In this document: positions 44,700 to 58,201 of the stretch, one piece after another
Numbering within the stretch: position 1 is the stretch's first letter
How the letters are laid out: each line of letters begins with the position of its first letter
NCBI GenBank assembly: GCA_951230915.1
Contig: OX579640.1
Span: forward strand, 16,946,981 to 17,010,980
Direction: 5' to 3'
DNA from: Antitrichia curtipendula
Taxonomy: Eukaryota; Streptophyta; Bryopsida; Hypnales; Leucodontaceae
DNA length: 64,000 nt
Notes under the pieces: model-generated
Databases searched by the model: none
Told to the model about the DNA's origin: nothing
Seen by the model: the letters and a program-made list of their open reading frames with translations, nothing else
Position numbers and translations under genes: made by a program

Positions 44700-47600
44700 G
44701 AGTCCGGTTACAATAGGCTGTTTATATAGAAAGAGTGATGTGGATACCCCAAAGGAGAATGTCAAGTCGGGAATTGAAGCAAGCTGGTGGGGTGGAAATG
44801 AACGGCGTCCAGTTAAGTTTTGATGTCTTCCAGATTTTTTGGGGTCGGTGTAGTTTAGGGGTAGGAGTTTTCTTACACTCTATCATCAACATTTTTTTTT
44901 AACTTAACAATTGTATATTGTTTACTGAAGAATTCAACGTGTAGGAATTTTTTGACATGTTTCCAACTAGAGTTGTCTTTTTAGTTGAAAGTGAAGGAAC
45001 CGATGGTGGTGCTCTAGGAGGTGTTGTTTTTTTGCTTAAAAGGAGATGAGATGGGAGAAGTCTGAAATATGTCACTGAGTTGCAGTAAAGTAAATACACC
45101 AAAATTTGTCTAAATCGAAAAATTGATAAATAGCATTTAGGTGACTATTCCTAAAATTGTCCAAATCTGAAACCATCCAAAGAAGCATTTGAGCAAGGTT
45201 TCTATTATTAAATTGTCTACTTTTTGTTGGGTCTTATTGGGAGCAAGAAGGGGATTTTGATTTTATTTAGCTTTCATTTTTTGGACACTGTTTGAATACA
45301 AATTTTTCAAAGTGATGAAAGTAGGGGTACTTGAAATCAACTCTACGCTTAAGAATCGAGGCTATGTTTTTCAAGCAAGAGAATATGTGTTTGTTTTAGA
45401 AATGGGTCTCAATTTTAGAGAACATGAATTTTTAAAGTGACAAAAATAGGGGTACTTGAAATCAGCTCTAAGCTCAAGAATCAAGGCTATATTTTTTATG
45501 CAAGGATATGTAGGGTGGGTTTTTAGAAATGGATCTCAATTTTAGAAAAAAGTTAGCATCATGATTAAGCATACTCTAAAATTTCTTGTTTGAGTGTTAA
45601 ATGGAATTGCAATTAGGAATATGCAAACAAGATTGAAAGCACACTCAATTTACAAACCCTATATAAAATAACCAACATTCATGTGATTTTTTTTGCAAAT
45701 TAAATTCTTTGTCTACTTATTTGTAAGCATTTGCCCCTTAGGCTCCTCATTTGGACCTCGAAATGATTAAACTTCAATTTAGCATCTGTAATTATGCTTG
45801 CAAAAACTATGGAAATCCAAACTATATATGAAAATAGAAGTAAACATTTTATAAACAATACAATGATTATGGAGTATACCAAATAATATAAAGAAAATTA
45901 ATATTAAGAGTTTAAAGCCAAAATAATAATAATAACAATAATAATAATAATTTTAAATTTTAAAAATTAACACATTTTGGTACATTTTGTTATATCTAAA
46001 CCAATATAGTGTCCTTTTCATATCCTTAGGATTAAGTTCTATACCATTACTATACATTTTCTAAATCACTATAAACAACTTTTTTATGAAGAAAGTAGTA
46101 ATGTTTGCAAAAAGAAATGTTGAATCATCCTTGTTTTTATATTTATCACATCCCCCCTTTAAATGAAAGGTCCACCTTGAGTAGATAAAATTAAATGTCA
46201 CTTCTAATCTTCAAATACTATTAGAAATTTAAGCTAAAAAGACTAGCATATAAGTTGTAGTCAATTAAGATGACTTTTCAATGTATTTTTGTGATTTTAG
46301 GCTATTTTTGATCAAAATGATTATTCACCAGAATCATTGCTATTCATGGTCGATGATTAAAGAATCTAAAACAATAACAATAAAGCTATAAAAGCACCCC
46401 ACCACCACCTTCTAACAAGCCTTTGTAGAACAATGGTTTGAAATAGTGGTTTAGAACAATGATTGATAATTTAGTGAAACAATGATTTGGAACCATGGAA
46501 TAATATTTTTAGAGACAATATGAAAAAATGTTATTCCAAAATTACTAATCCACTTTTTCTATTGTTTGTTGTTTTACAATCCATTACATATGAAAGCAAT
46601 GCTCAAGTTTATGTTGGCAAAATATAATTATGGGCACGCACAAGATACAAGGATAAAATCCTTACAGCTATGGTTGGCCATCTCATTGCTTTGGAGTACC
46701 TAGGGAGTCCCTCTTGAGATATTCAAGATCAAATCCTAGTGTTGGCACTAGTTTGGTGCTTAGTGGTATGAACTCATATGATTCTACATATGTATTGTGT
46801 TGTATGCTCAAGGGGCTAATTTGATTATCAAAATTTTATCACCCACTTCTAGGCAAATGAAAAAATTTGATGGAATAAAAAATTGGAAAGTTTAAATTTA
46901 GTAATAGTTTGATATGTAATGAACTTGGCCAAGTTCAAGACCTAAGTCTTAAAGACCATCTCAGGATCAACTTTGTAGTCAATTGATTGGTCTATTGGAC
47001 CTATGTTTGCACCAAGGTCATTTTCCTCATTTGGTCTTCTCCCACTCATCTTTGTTGCCTTGTTTGCCCTAAGTTCACTTGTTTCCTGAACATTCTCCCT
47101 TCTCCTCTCATATAACCCACGAGGACAAATAACATACTCTCTTAGGTACAAGATCACACACTTTCCAATAAATAAAAATTCTTCTTATTTCCTCATCCGC
47201 TCCTCTATTATATTTGACCTAGAAGTAATCACCTATGCCATCACAACTTAAGTTTCTTTGTTTTAGCCAACTACAACTTCTAATACAAGCATCCACATTG
47301 TCTATTGTTTTGAGTGTTCTAAGGATGCCACGCCTTTGGACATCTTTATCTACAACATGGTTGGTGGTTGTTAATTATGCCAATTCTTTTATTTTTAGTC
47401 TTTTATCTTATTATCACATTCACATGCACAAAGTGCAAAAACAATGACCAAGTGTGCTTGTACATGCCAATAATTTGTACCTATGTAAGGTGTAGTATCT
47501 CTATTGGTGGCAATATTTTTTTAATAAATTGAAAAAGTATCCAACTGACTAATCACTTGCCTAGAATGTAACAACAATTTTTTTTCTCCCATTTACTTTA

Positions 47601-49925
47601 GAGCATGTTGGGGCTTTTCTTGGATGGACCTCATTAGCATTCATGTGAAGATTAAATTTTATAATAAATAATGAAAGGCTCTACCAAATAAAAAAATTGG
47701 ACTAATGGGCTACAAGTATGCATCCAATTTTAGCTTTGCAGCTAATGTTCAAAAAAATGATTCAACTTTTAGACTAAGTATGTTTTTTCAAGCTCATTAA
47801 GTGACTAATAAATTCGTGATTTAGGTGTCAATATGACCACAAATTCCAAAAAAATCAGCACACATTTCAAGTGATAAAAACAAATACCAAGGAAGAGTGG
47901 TTTCTTTATTCAATCAAGAAAATCAAAACACAAAAGTTGAATAATTACTATTGTCATCCACAAGTACTCTTTGAATTTTGAAGCCCATGACAATAACCAA
48001 GATCATAGAGACAATGAGGCATTTAGAAACGCCTTTCTAAATGCTAGAGAAAGCACACTTATACACCTTGTAAACCACACCTCTGTTGCATATCCTTCCA
48101 ATGGAAGATACTTTTTTCAAGGGGGAAAGTTTGAAGTGTAAAAAAACTTTAGACGAACATCCCCAGATACATCCAAGTGCTCTAAGAGTTTGTTTTGCAC
48201 TTTGCCCTTTACAAAATTCTCACAATGCTGCTCTTTGTGGCAAAAATTAAGCTAATTATAAATATAATGCTTGGTAATCTTATATAATTGAAGAGAAAAC
48301 AATTATCATCCTAAGTTGTTGTTGTAGAGGATTAAAACTAAATCACTTGGTAGTAATCACAAACTACTAAAGTAGAACCATCATTTCCAACCAAGGTTCC
48401 ATATCCAATATGTAGGATACAGCTATTTCCAACCAAGGCTAGAACAAATTTACAATCCAAGCATTAAATATTTTTTTCTTGTTTTCAAAGTTGGGACTAA
48501 TAAGGCTGTGACACATTTCCCAAAGTGCCATAAAATATGCGGAAAGTACTAATTGAAAAAGTAGTCTCTTGACTGATCAAAATTGGAAGACTCTAGACAT
48601 TGGCTATGGATTTTGAACACTTTCTGGCTTCCAAAATTCATAGTAATTTCAATTTTGGAAACAAAATTATTAAAAAATTAGTCTTGATATTTCTTATCCT
48701 TCTACACAAGAAAAATTTCCATTGCCTCAGATTGTTGTTCATCTATCTTGAAATTGCTTAAATAATTGGATATGGGTTGTTCTATTGTAAGTACCACCAT
48801 GTAGAATTTTCTAAACAACATGAAAAACTCTACTAAACGAGACCACCCAAATTGACAAGATGCAAAAGATAGAAGAACATAACACGCAATCAAATTTGCT
48901 TGAATTAATATTTATTAGGCTCATCTTAGAAATAACTAAGACATAAATCTCACTCCAAATAATATCAACAAAGATGTAAATGCTACAACCAATAGTTGTA
49001 GCTGAGCATTTGTTCAATGTAAGGCTTAATTATTTCCTTAATGGCTTCACAGATTTGCAAGATAGAACATCACAGTACATGAACATTGTAGCTAGGTCAT
49101 GCATGAACACTCTCATAATTCAAAACTAAAACTAGAACTTAGAATAACCATACCACCAAGACCTAGTGCCGAAGGCTCCATAGTAGTAGCTGAAGAGATA
49201 TATATAAACACAATAAATCCAATTTATGAAACAAGGTACTCACATGCTTCAAAATACCAATAACAACTCAAATGGTGCAACCAATATATGAGATTGGTGG
49301 TTTATATGATGCATTGCTTTATTTACTCGTCATGTTCATAAAACTGCTCAAAAGAATAGTCACAGAAAAATAGTAAAGATTGAGCATGATATTCTTAGTA
49401 GTGCACTAGAATCATATTAGGTACCATTTGCAATTCTTGACACAAATGCTTGAACAGAGTAAAAGAGAATGGAAGTGAAGGACATGCACATACCTTACCT
49501 AAGAGTCTCCATACTACTTTCCTTTCCTACTCAGAAGTGCATCAACAATACAGAAAAAATTGAATTCATGAACAACATTGAAGCCAAAAATGGTTGAAAG
49601 ACAAAGAAGTATGGCCATAGCATATGTGGTCTTCATTGAGAGCAAGCTCTAGGCAGGGTGATGTTACAACAACTATGATGGTGGTGTTGCAAACTAAAAG
49701 CACCTCCAAGCCAACTTATCTTCCTTGTTGTCTCAATGCATGTACAACATCCTAGTATGTTGTCATTAAAAAGGCTAAGATTTTAAGAAATCAAGAAATG
49801 ATAGTCCTAATTAGTCGAATTCCGGCCAACAAGGAGTGCGATTGCTAAATTATTTAAAGAATTCAATAGGTGAGGTCACTGTTTGTTTAGTTTTGTGGCC
49901 CTCTTCAGGTCCCATTTAAGCTAGT
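44700..49925. other. Long gene-free stretch
   Basis: AT-rich. It includes an AAT/AAC run near 45923-45955, two loosely repeated blocks near 45300-45560 (GGGGTACTTGAAATCA occurs twice) and a hydrophilic frame at 46942-47157 on the minus strand with no known relatives. A decayed family K relative lies at 48366-48640. No gene is supported. Confidence 0.5.
48366..48640 (-). repeat. Decayed family K repeat, inverted
   Basis: Contains AGTAGAACCAT, AATTTGGAAG-like and CTTCCAAAATTCATAGTAAT phrases in the reverse order to copies at 4691 and 10461. The ends are eroded. Confidence 0.55.
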
Positions 49926-49929
49926 TTAA

Positions 49930-50149
49930 CCCTTAAAGGACGAATTAGTGACCATGAAAATCATCCCTTTGGATACTAGAAATAGTTAACTTAAGAAAAT
50001 ACAAAAGCACTTATTAGAAGTCAAACTACTCTAAAAGACCTTTCTTTTTTGCTACAGAATTCCAAAGATGAATAATTGCACTTTTGTCCTATATAGAAGG
50101 ATTCTTTGTCATTCATTGAACATAAAACATCCACAACATCATTTATGGA
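49930..50149 (-). mobile_element. P1 element, copy 6, inverted
   Basis: 220 bp with TTAA on both sides (49926-49929 and 50150-50153). The left end CCCTTAAAGGACG is kept; the right complements to TCCATAAATGATG. The interior runs in the inverted order, as in copy 3 (ACCATGAAAATCATCCCTTT first). Confidence 0.8.
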
Positions 50150-50153
50150 TTAA

Positions 50154-51215
50154 GCTAATCACCACAAGTTTTAGAATCCCAATTATTCAACAAGCTTAAA
50201 TCCACAAGATATCAACTACTACGTCTATCCTAAATCATTGGCATTTGAACATCCAATCACATCCAAAAACATTGTTGTGTCATATTCACCAATCCTTGTC
50301 ACATAATAAAAGATACTGGGTGCAGTTTTCACATTTTCTTTTCAAAGTTTGAAGTGAGCTTGGGTGACTTTCTTCCAGGTACCGTACTACAATGCACTCA
50401 AGAATAATGTATGAAACCTTGCCAAACCAAAATGTAGCATCATCAAGCTTACCACAAGGTAGATTTCATTGCTAACCTTAATAATGCTGGGTCACAAAAT
50501 TGAGTTGACAAAAGTCCAACATAATTGATAAGATTCTAGAAGGAAAGAAAAAACCCAAGAGATGGAACTATGGAAGAACAATGAAAGAATGAGGCCAATT
50601 ATGTCAATTTGAAGATTAGACCTTGACTACAACATATGTTTGTCTTCACAAAACACAAGAATAACATCGGCAGGGCTAATCAAAATCCATCTCACACTAT
50701 CTTTAGGTCGACTGAAAATGCTGAAGCTCCTCCACATCCCCAAAACTACTTTGGGAAATGACCTATAATGGTTACAAAAAATAAGAAGTTACACCTACCA
50801 CTCTTCAGCAAATGGTCCAGTAAATCCTGGTCTTGAATCCATCTCTATACTCAACCAGATAATCAATCATTTCCTCCCTGGATGGGTACTACAAACATGT
50901 ACATCCTAGCATGTTCCTACAACGCTTTTGACTCTCTTTTCTGCATACTCTTTAGTATGACCATTACATCTAACTCAGAAATTCATGTGAAGTGTGCTCG
51001 TGAATATCACATGACCTCCATCATCTCCACAATTCCAAGACAAACCTCAAATGGTTGCTTTTACTAGCAGTTGTTGGAGACTATTAATGACAAGAATGCA
51101 TTGATTCATTGCCTACTCCACTTTCATAGGATCACCCAAACCAAAGTGAAACGCAGACTGGCTGTGCACATGCTTCACAAAGGCATATAAAAAAAGAAGA
51201 GGCAGAAAAGAGGAT
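50154..51215. other. Spacer and 3' flank of the FY-like gene
   Basis: No gene recognised. The portion next to 51215 should be 3'-UTR. Confidence 0.4.
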
Positions 51216-54200
51216 TTAACTGTGAGGAGGCCCAGAAGGATGAGAGTGTGGCACACCCATGCCCATGCCCATGCTCACATTCATACCATGGGCACGCATG
51301 TCCATCATGTTTGGTGGTGCAACCCCCTGCAGCAACAATTGAGCTGTAAATTCCTTGAATTGGTATAAGATTAACTTACAAAAAGATAGATACCTTAGTG
51401 GAAAAAATGGCATAAAATTCTCTGGTGGAAATAGCAGAAATTCACATACCTGGTAAGGTAGGGGAGGTGGTCCAGGAATCATTTGACCAGGCATTGTCAT
51501 GTAGGGACTAGGTACAACCCCAACACCAGGAGACCACCCCATAAACCCTTGTGGTCCAGCTTGACCTTGGTAAGGCATAGATGGTGGAGGTCCCAAAGGT
51601 GGAGGTGGCCGAAGCTGCTGTGGTGGACCTTGAGGAGCTTGACCTTGGGAGTTCACTTGATTCTGCATGTGCGGGTTTGACATCATCATATTTTGCTGGA
51701 CTGGTCTATTCAGAAGGGGTTGGGGCTGCTGAGGCTGGAGCTGCTGGGATTGGTTTTGTACAGGACGTGCTTGAGGAGGTGGTGGAAGGGATTGAGGCCT
51801 TTGTTGAGGCTGAGGCTGTTGCTGTTGCTGATGTTGTTGCTGATGTTGTTGAAACTGCTGCTGCTGTTGCTGCTGCGGCTGTTGAAACATATTGGGATAG
51901 GGTGTAGAAGGTGGATGAGGGCCCCGGAGATTTGGATTTTGGTTTGGTGCAGGTGGTAAAGGTAACCTTCCAGCCGCCACTGGTTCCAATGCCATGCCGA
52001 CACCTGGAATAGCACCCTCCCCACGAGCAGGACCACTAGCAGTAGTTGAACCTGTTGAGTTCTGGCTTTGTAACTGCGAATCGTTTGCACCTGAACCTGT
52101 TTACACCATATAAATTGAAGGTTATGTTTTACAAGAACTTCTAATTAATCTAAATCCCAACATACAGTAGTTAATAGAATCTCAACGTCATAACATCCTT
52201 TGGGGACAATGATGACTTTGACAAGAAAGATTGGATTTTGAAGCATTCTGATGCCTAAATTTACTTCACCAAGACTCAGGTCGTCATGGATCAGCTAATG
52301 CTGGTAATAGCAATTAAAACGATAATACTAGTGGCTTCATGCACCCTCGGGAAGGCATCGCTCAATCGATCATAACTGTATCATATAAATTGCTTGTTCA
52401 TCACTTTTGTAGCACTTGAGGAAATCCTTGACCATTGGACTTACCTTGTGCATGGGCATTACTCTGTCTGTGTTCCCTAAGGGTCTCTCCAGGGCGATTG
52501 CGGCACCAGAATTTTGTAGTGTGGTCGTTGCTTCCACTGCCACAAGCGTCCAACATTCATTTGAAACCAACGAACTCTCCTCTCTCTTTACAGACGACAA
52601 GACAAGAAACATTTGCTGAAGTGCATGATAATACTTGGCTTTAAACTGCCCCCACCTACTAGTGATTTGATCATGCCCACACTGCATTGAACCCCACACT
52701 TAAGAGGGACAGCAAAAAACAAAGTACACAATACCTGCATAAAATATGCCCCATTGGATGCCAAGCCAGGTCCCAGACGCTGCTCTCGTGTGCATTTGCG
52801 ACTTCTGCTTGTGGTCCTTCGTGCCTATTTAAACTCAAAAAAAAATTTAAGAAAATGTCAGGAAAGAAGCATACAGAAACTTTCGGTTACATTGTTCCTA
52901 AAATTGTGAGTAAGCACTAGTTTCAAAGGTAGAAAATTTGGATCTTACCCTACAAGCCAATGGATAATGCTACCATCATAACTTCCACTGACAAAAAGGT
53001 CCTCGTGAAATGGATGCCAAGCCAGCGCTGTATCCAGGCAAACGCAAATGTCAGTTAGCCGGGAATAAGACAAGGTTTCACTACTTGTACAAGGACAATT
53101 TGCATGTATTCGAAAATACGGAGAACAACATTATTTTCTAAAGAAGATTGCATACATGTGACTTCCTTCCGATGGCCCCGGTAGGACTCCAATTCCTTCA
53201 AAGTGCGTATATCGTACAGCTGTCGATACAAAAAGAATCATCAGAAACAATACACTGCCTTTGACTGTCAAGAAGCTTTCAATACGACAATAGAGCTCAC
53301 TAAAACAAACCATGACCAAGAATGATACCTTAATAGTTTGATCTCGAGATGCTGTGAGCACCCAGTTGCCGTTGCTGTTCCATTTCACTGATAAAACTGT
53401 GTTTTTGTGGCCATGTCTGAGTACGAAGACCATCATCAGTGATTGCTTCGGAACAGAACAGACAGACTCTGAAAAATTCTGCGCAAACTCTTGCTTCGCA
53501 CTAAGACAGCTAGCAAGAAAGCACCTTCACAGTCACAGAATCATTGTGCTTGAGAGGAAGACAGTTCCTGCATAGCTCACCACCTCCGTACTCTTCATAC
53601 TAGTCGAACAAAATATGACTAGGCTGGCATGACTAAATTGTAACACAATGTGATCCAGAGAGGAACACACATAAGGAGAGAGCTTACAGAGTACAAAGTT
53701 CTCGTCCAGTCTTGGCATCCCAGAGTTTGACTAGATTGTCCTTTGCGCCTGTTCAATTTTCCATATTTAATTAAAATACTAGTAACAATTTTAGTAAGTA
53801 AAAATGTTCATTACTACTACCAGATAAAAAAGATTAGCATCAGCTCACCAGATACAAGAAGTGCTTTTTGAGGATGCCAGTCCACACTCTTAACATCCCA
53901 GCCATGCCCTGCAAACGAGAAGCCCACAACACTCAATCAAGTGCATCTATTTCCTTGGAAGACACAACGCAGTCTGCTGTGTCAATCCCAAGATCTAGCA
54001 TCCAGTCAGCCTGTAATAACATAAAGCCAGAAACCTTACAGTCAGCCTTTGCAGGAGAATGAGAATACATCACGTTCAACAATAGATTTAAAATCAAATT
54101 TTTACCAGTAAATGACCTTTCTTCTTGACAGCGAGCAAAATCCCATACTTTGACAGTAGTGTCGTCGGAACACGAACAGAACTTTAGGTCTGTACTTGAG

Positions 54201-57200
54201 AAGCTGTCATGTGCGTCATGCAGATAAAGGTTAGAATAGGCAATGGTCTACATGCTTAAGGTGTGATCAAACTATAGATTTAGCATTAAGAATATTGTTT
54301 CTGCGAGAGCTTGTGCATGTCTCTTTCACTCAAATGAAATCGGCAACTGAACTTCCTCAAATAATGAAAAAAGTTCCATTCAAAAGTCAGAGAATACTAA
54401 AACCCTATTTTGGAAGATCTCAAATCATATTTACCTTAAGTCTCGCACTGCCTCCTTGTGCGCAGTCTTGTTGGCCTTGACATTGTTCATGTTCGTCTGC
54501 CAGTACCTGCAACCACGTCTCGTGATTATAAAAATTACAAATCATAATCTTCTGCGAAGTAGAGTGGAGTGAACTTTGACTTCCGAATTTCACACTAAAT
54601 CTTCAAACAGATAAACCCTCCATCGTTCTAGGCAACACTCACTTGATGCAGCCACCATCATCACCAGTCACCATCCAATTCTCGTTGTGACTCCACACCA
54701 TTGATCGCACAGCAAGATCATGTGCCTGCTCTTCCAAACAGGGTATAGTGATTAGTGCTCATCCGATTCTTGTCTAAAACAAGAAGCCACCGATGCACAG
54801 CCACAACAAAGTCACAAGTAGGTAGCTACCTGTAAAATCATCTCGAAATTGAATGATTGTCCATTCCAGAGCGTGAATTCTCCACTTTGTGATCCTGTGA
54901 TCAGCCTCCGTCCATTGGGTGTCCACTGCAACCAACATAGAGTCATCAGTAGATACAGGCAAATCAATTTTTATAGACGCAACTTCCGGTAGCAAAACTG
55001 GAGAACACCAAAACCTAGATATGTTACCAATTGGATGCATAAGACTGTCTCTATCTACTGCCAGAATCTCTGCGTCTATTTGAGAAAAAAGCCAATCCCA
55101 CGCCAAAATTTATGACCAGAATCCGAAACCTTCTATATAACTAGTAAGAGCAAAACTCTCATAAATGGAGAATAAAATATGCTACTGAAACAAAAAACAA
55201 TCTAGACATTGCACATTAAGTGAGTTCTAATCAGCGACAATCACTGAACCTACCATCAAGAATTGAACAAAAACTGCGCCTTGAAATGTGGACTGGAGAA
55301 ATTAATATCATATTTGGGTGTGATTAGCAGAGGAATATACCAGCACTCGATTGATTGAAATAGCAGAGGAATATACCAGCACTCGATTGATTGAACACCG
55401 CACTTTATTTGTTGACGGGTGCACGAACTTGGTAGTGAAGCTGGTCGCAGGATTGTCAGGGTATGCTACTGTCGGAAGCATCTGTCACAAAGGGATTCAT
55501 CGACATTAAATTTCATACCACTCACTAACAGAGCCTCAGTACACTTAAAGTCAAACGCTACTCAGAAAACCCTTAACGATTATCCAGAAAACAATATTTG
55601 CAGATTCACCAATACTCTAGATGCACTGCACCATAGAAAATGCTACTTCAGAGAAACAGTAAAGGTTTGTCCACAAAAGTTGACCGACGGAGACGTTGTG
55701 TTTACACAACTCTCCTCTGAAATTACCATACACTAATCCTGAGAAGAAACATTCAACGCCACAGAACCCCCTCAAAGTGGAACTCAAGACTGCAAATGCA
55801 AAGGTCGTTTAGATCATATCGCTTACATCAACAGCGGCAGCTGAGGTAGGTTGCAATGCGGGGGCATCCTCACAGTCGCGCTGCCATGTCCGCATCTGCA
55901 ATCTTCACTTTCATTTTAGCACGCGCGTACGCAACTCTTCGCAACGAAAAGCCCTAAACCAATGCAACTTCCTTCCAACGTTACTCCAAGACTCGAAAAT
56001 AAAATCTAAATTTCTGGTTGATAGCAAAATGAGACTTCTAACCAAAAATAATGCCAAAGCAAAAGAATGCATGTGCTCCCACAGATATATTTTTGGAAAA
56101 TCAAATATCAACGAAAAAAGAAAGTTCAGCCAATGACCTGGATATAGCGCACAACTGTAGAGCTGTAATCAACAGTTCGCCGATGAACAGGTTTCCGCAT
56201 CCGTTTCCCTACAGTCAATTCAACTCAGCATAAGAAAACTACCAGAGCAGTCGACAGAGAGTAGAGCTGCGAATTTACCGTTCGATTATGTGACCTGCAT
56301 TAAAATGAACTCCCAGTGGCAACGTAATTAATATATTTAACTCACGGTACTGTTACCAATTGGACGAGGATTGGAAGAACGTTATCTGAGCGCACGAAAA
56401 TGTATTAGTATCTCGTATGTGAATAGATATTCAGAATAAAAGGTTTTGCAGCTGTACAAAGAGCCAAAAGACCCAGTTCTTCATCGCATGATCCACTTCT
56501 GCACAACCCGGAACCTCCTGCACCGCAGCAGAGCTTGCCAAGCTCCTCTGGATCCTCACAAGTAATCACAATGCATAAAACCATTGAACAAACCCATAGC
56601 TTGACACCAAAACACATCGCAAACAAATTGCCCGAGAGCAAGCAAATACCACACACGACATTCAAACAACCAGCATCAACCCTTTCGGTCCCAAGCTACT
56701 GTAATGTATTTGGAATATTAGGGTTTTAGGTGCTTCAGAAATCGCAATTCTAGTCATTTTTAAGAAATTCAAAACGGATCAGAAAGAAGGTTGTAGAGGC
56801 TACATTTTGAACTCACTTGCATTTGACATCAAAGATTTCATAATTCTTGCAAATCAACTAAGAAATCAAGAATTCTAAATTCTTATTTAAGTTTCAAAGT
56901 TTTAGCCCAAAAGTGACCAAAACGTGGTTGTTGGAACCTACAGGGTGAAACGAAACATCCAATCGCAGCAATACATCACAAGCAAGGAGAATTCGAAAAA
57001 AAACCTAACTCGAACAACCATTTGATAAATGCGGTTTGCAAATTATTAATTGATTGAATAAGAATGCACGATTCCATGGCGTACCATCGAAGATGACATT
57101 GGGACGACCGAATTCAGCTGGCGCGGCAGCGGGGACAGTGGTGGCAGGAGGGGCCGGAGGAGCGCGAAGAAAATCGTGCCCCTGTTGCATCTGCGGCCCC

Positions 57201-57208
57201 TCCATCAT
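51216..57208 (-). CDS. FY: FY/WDR33/Pfs2-type polyadenylation factor, WD40 plus Pro/Gln-rich tail, 17 exons
   Basis: Minus-strand exons: 57208-57085, 56208-56138, 55895-55827, 55481-55377, 54925-54830, 54725-54643, 54506-54435, 54203-54106, 53908-53849, 53748-53688, 53416-53329, 53219-53156, 53027-52949, 52824-52735, 52536-52445, 52096-51450, 51326-51216, totalling 669 aa. The conserved [20 protein letters not shown] block precedes seven WD40 repeats (about residues 110-415), with strong blocks such as [16 protein letters not shown]. Residues 418-669 are Gln/Pro-rich. The family is a core cleavage-and-polyadenylation (CPSF) subunit that helps read AAUAAA in the nucleus; in Arabidopsis it works with FCA in flowering control. 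The start is one of two adjacent ATGs (57208 or 57205). A PPLP core is present, but the PPLPP motif known to contact FCA's WW domain is not exact (PPLPYQ). Confidence 0.95.
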
Positions 57209-57254
57209 TGTGACTAATTGCGTGAAAAAATTCCCTCCGGACAAATGCGTTCCC

Positions 57255-57449
57255 CTAGTAAGACTGGTGTGCCTCCGCCATGCCCTTGCGTCTTCCTTTC
57301 CTTCTTCGTCTTCCTCGTCTCCGGAAAGACGAGCAACGTGCAAATGCGAAGCCTTGCTGCAGCAGGAAATTAGGGTTTGGAGACTGACTCAGCAGCTTCA
57401 GTGCTCTTCTGCTAAGCTTATGGAAAATAATTCTAGAAATAGATGCCAT
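57255..57449 (-). other. Upstream open frame and telo-box ahead of FY
   Basis: An ATG-started 64-codon frame on the minus strand ends 46 bp before the FY start. A telo-box (TAGGGTTT on the plus strand, 57371-57378) lies inside it. If transcribed, it would act as an upstream ORF; the transcription start is unknown, so it may simply be promoter DNA. Confidence 0.35.
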
Positions 57450-57786
57450 AATTATAAGTAAAAGAACTTAAAGTATTTCAATGTTTAGAACCTGGCCAAT
57501 GAATTAGGAAGCACTACAAAATAAGGGGCAGATTTTACATTTATTTGTCAAGGTGAAGAAATTGGACCTTTATCCATGAGTGTTTTGAAGTCAATGTGAC
57601 TAGTACATGGAGGCAAAATTTAATCTTCTTGAGTAATGTGTGAGAATTAATTTGAACGACACCAATGAATATTTGAATTTTCTCAAATAGTACTTAGTTA
57701 TAATTCATTGGCATGCTTTAGTCATTTGAAATTTTCTTTCTTATTGAAGTTCAAATTGGTCATTTGCTTCAAATTGTCAATTTTAA
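57450..57786. other. Spacer
   Basis: AT-rich, no feature recognised. Confidence 0.4.
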
Positions 57787-58197
57787 CCCATAAAGTTCCA
57801 AGGTCATTTTTCCATCAATAATCACTCAAAACTGTCATTTCTATTGCAAAGAGCAAAAAAATTTAAAAATTGTTCTCTTTTACACATCTAACTATAGGTT
57901 CTTATACTACATTAGTATAAAAATGCGTAGAAAATTTTTCAAAAACTTTGACTCCATAGATTGCAAGATATTTGCATTTAAAGTGAAGGAAACAAATTTT
58001 CTTTACACCTTATTTGACCAAATTTGGGGGCTTTAAACCTTTGTAACTTCAAATTTTTGCACTATTGATTTTGATTTTCTAATTTTTTATATTGAAGACT
58101 TAAGTTGAGAATCTAGGAAAAAATTCCCAAAAAACCCCTTAATTTTCACTCATTAAAAACTTATCAAATAAAAGTAGGTTCAAGATTGAAGAAAATA
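57787..58197 (-). mobile_element. P2 fragment, inverted
   Basis: Left TTAA (57783-57786), then CCCATAAAGTTCCAAGGTCA, the inverted right end of family P2. The interior matches the tail of 17501-18376 on the other strand. The next P2 element begins directly at its inner edge. Confidence 0.65.
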
Positions 58198-58201
58198 TTA
58201 A

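Noticed and set aside
51483..51959. Plus-strand Val/Leu-rich frames opposite the FY tail
   Set aside because: They are the complement of Gln/Pro-rich codon repeats, not genes.
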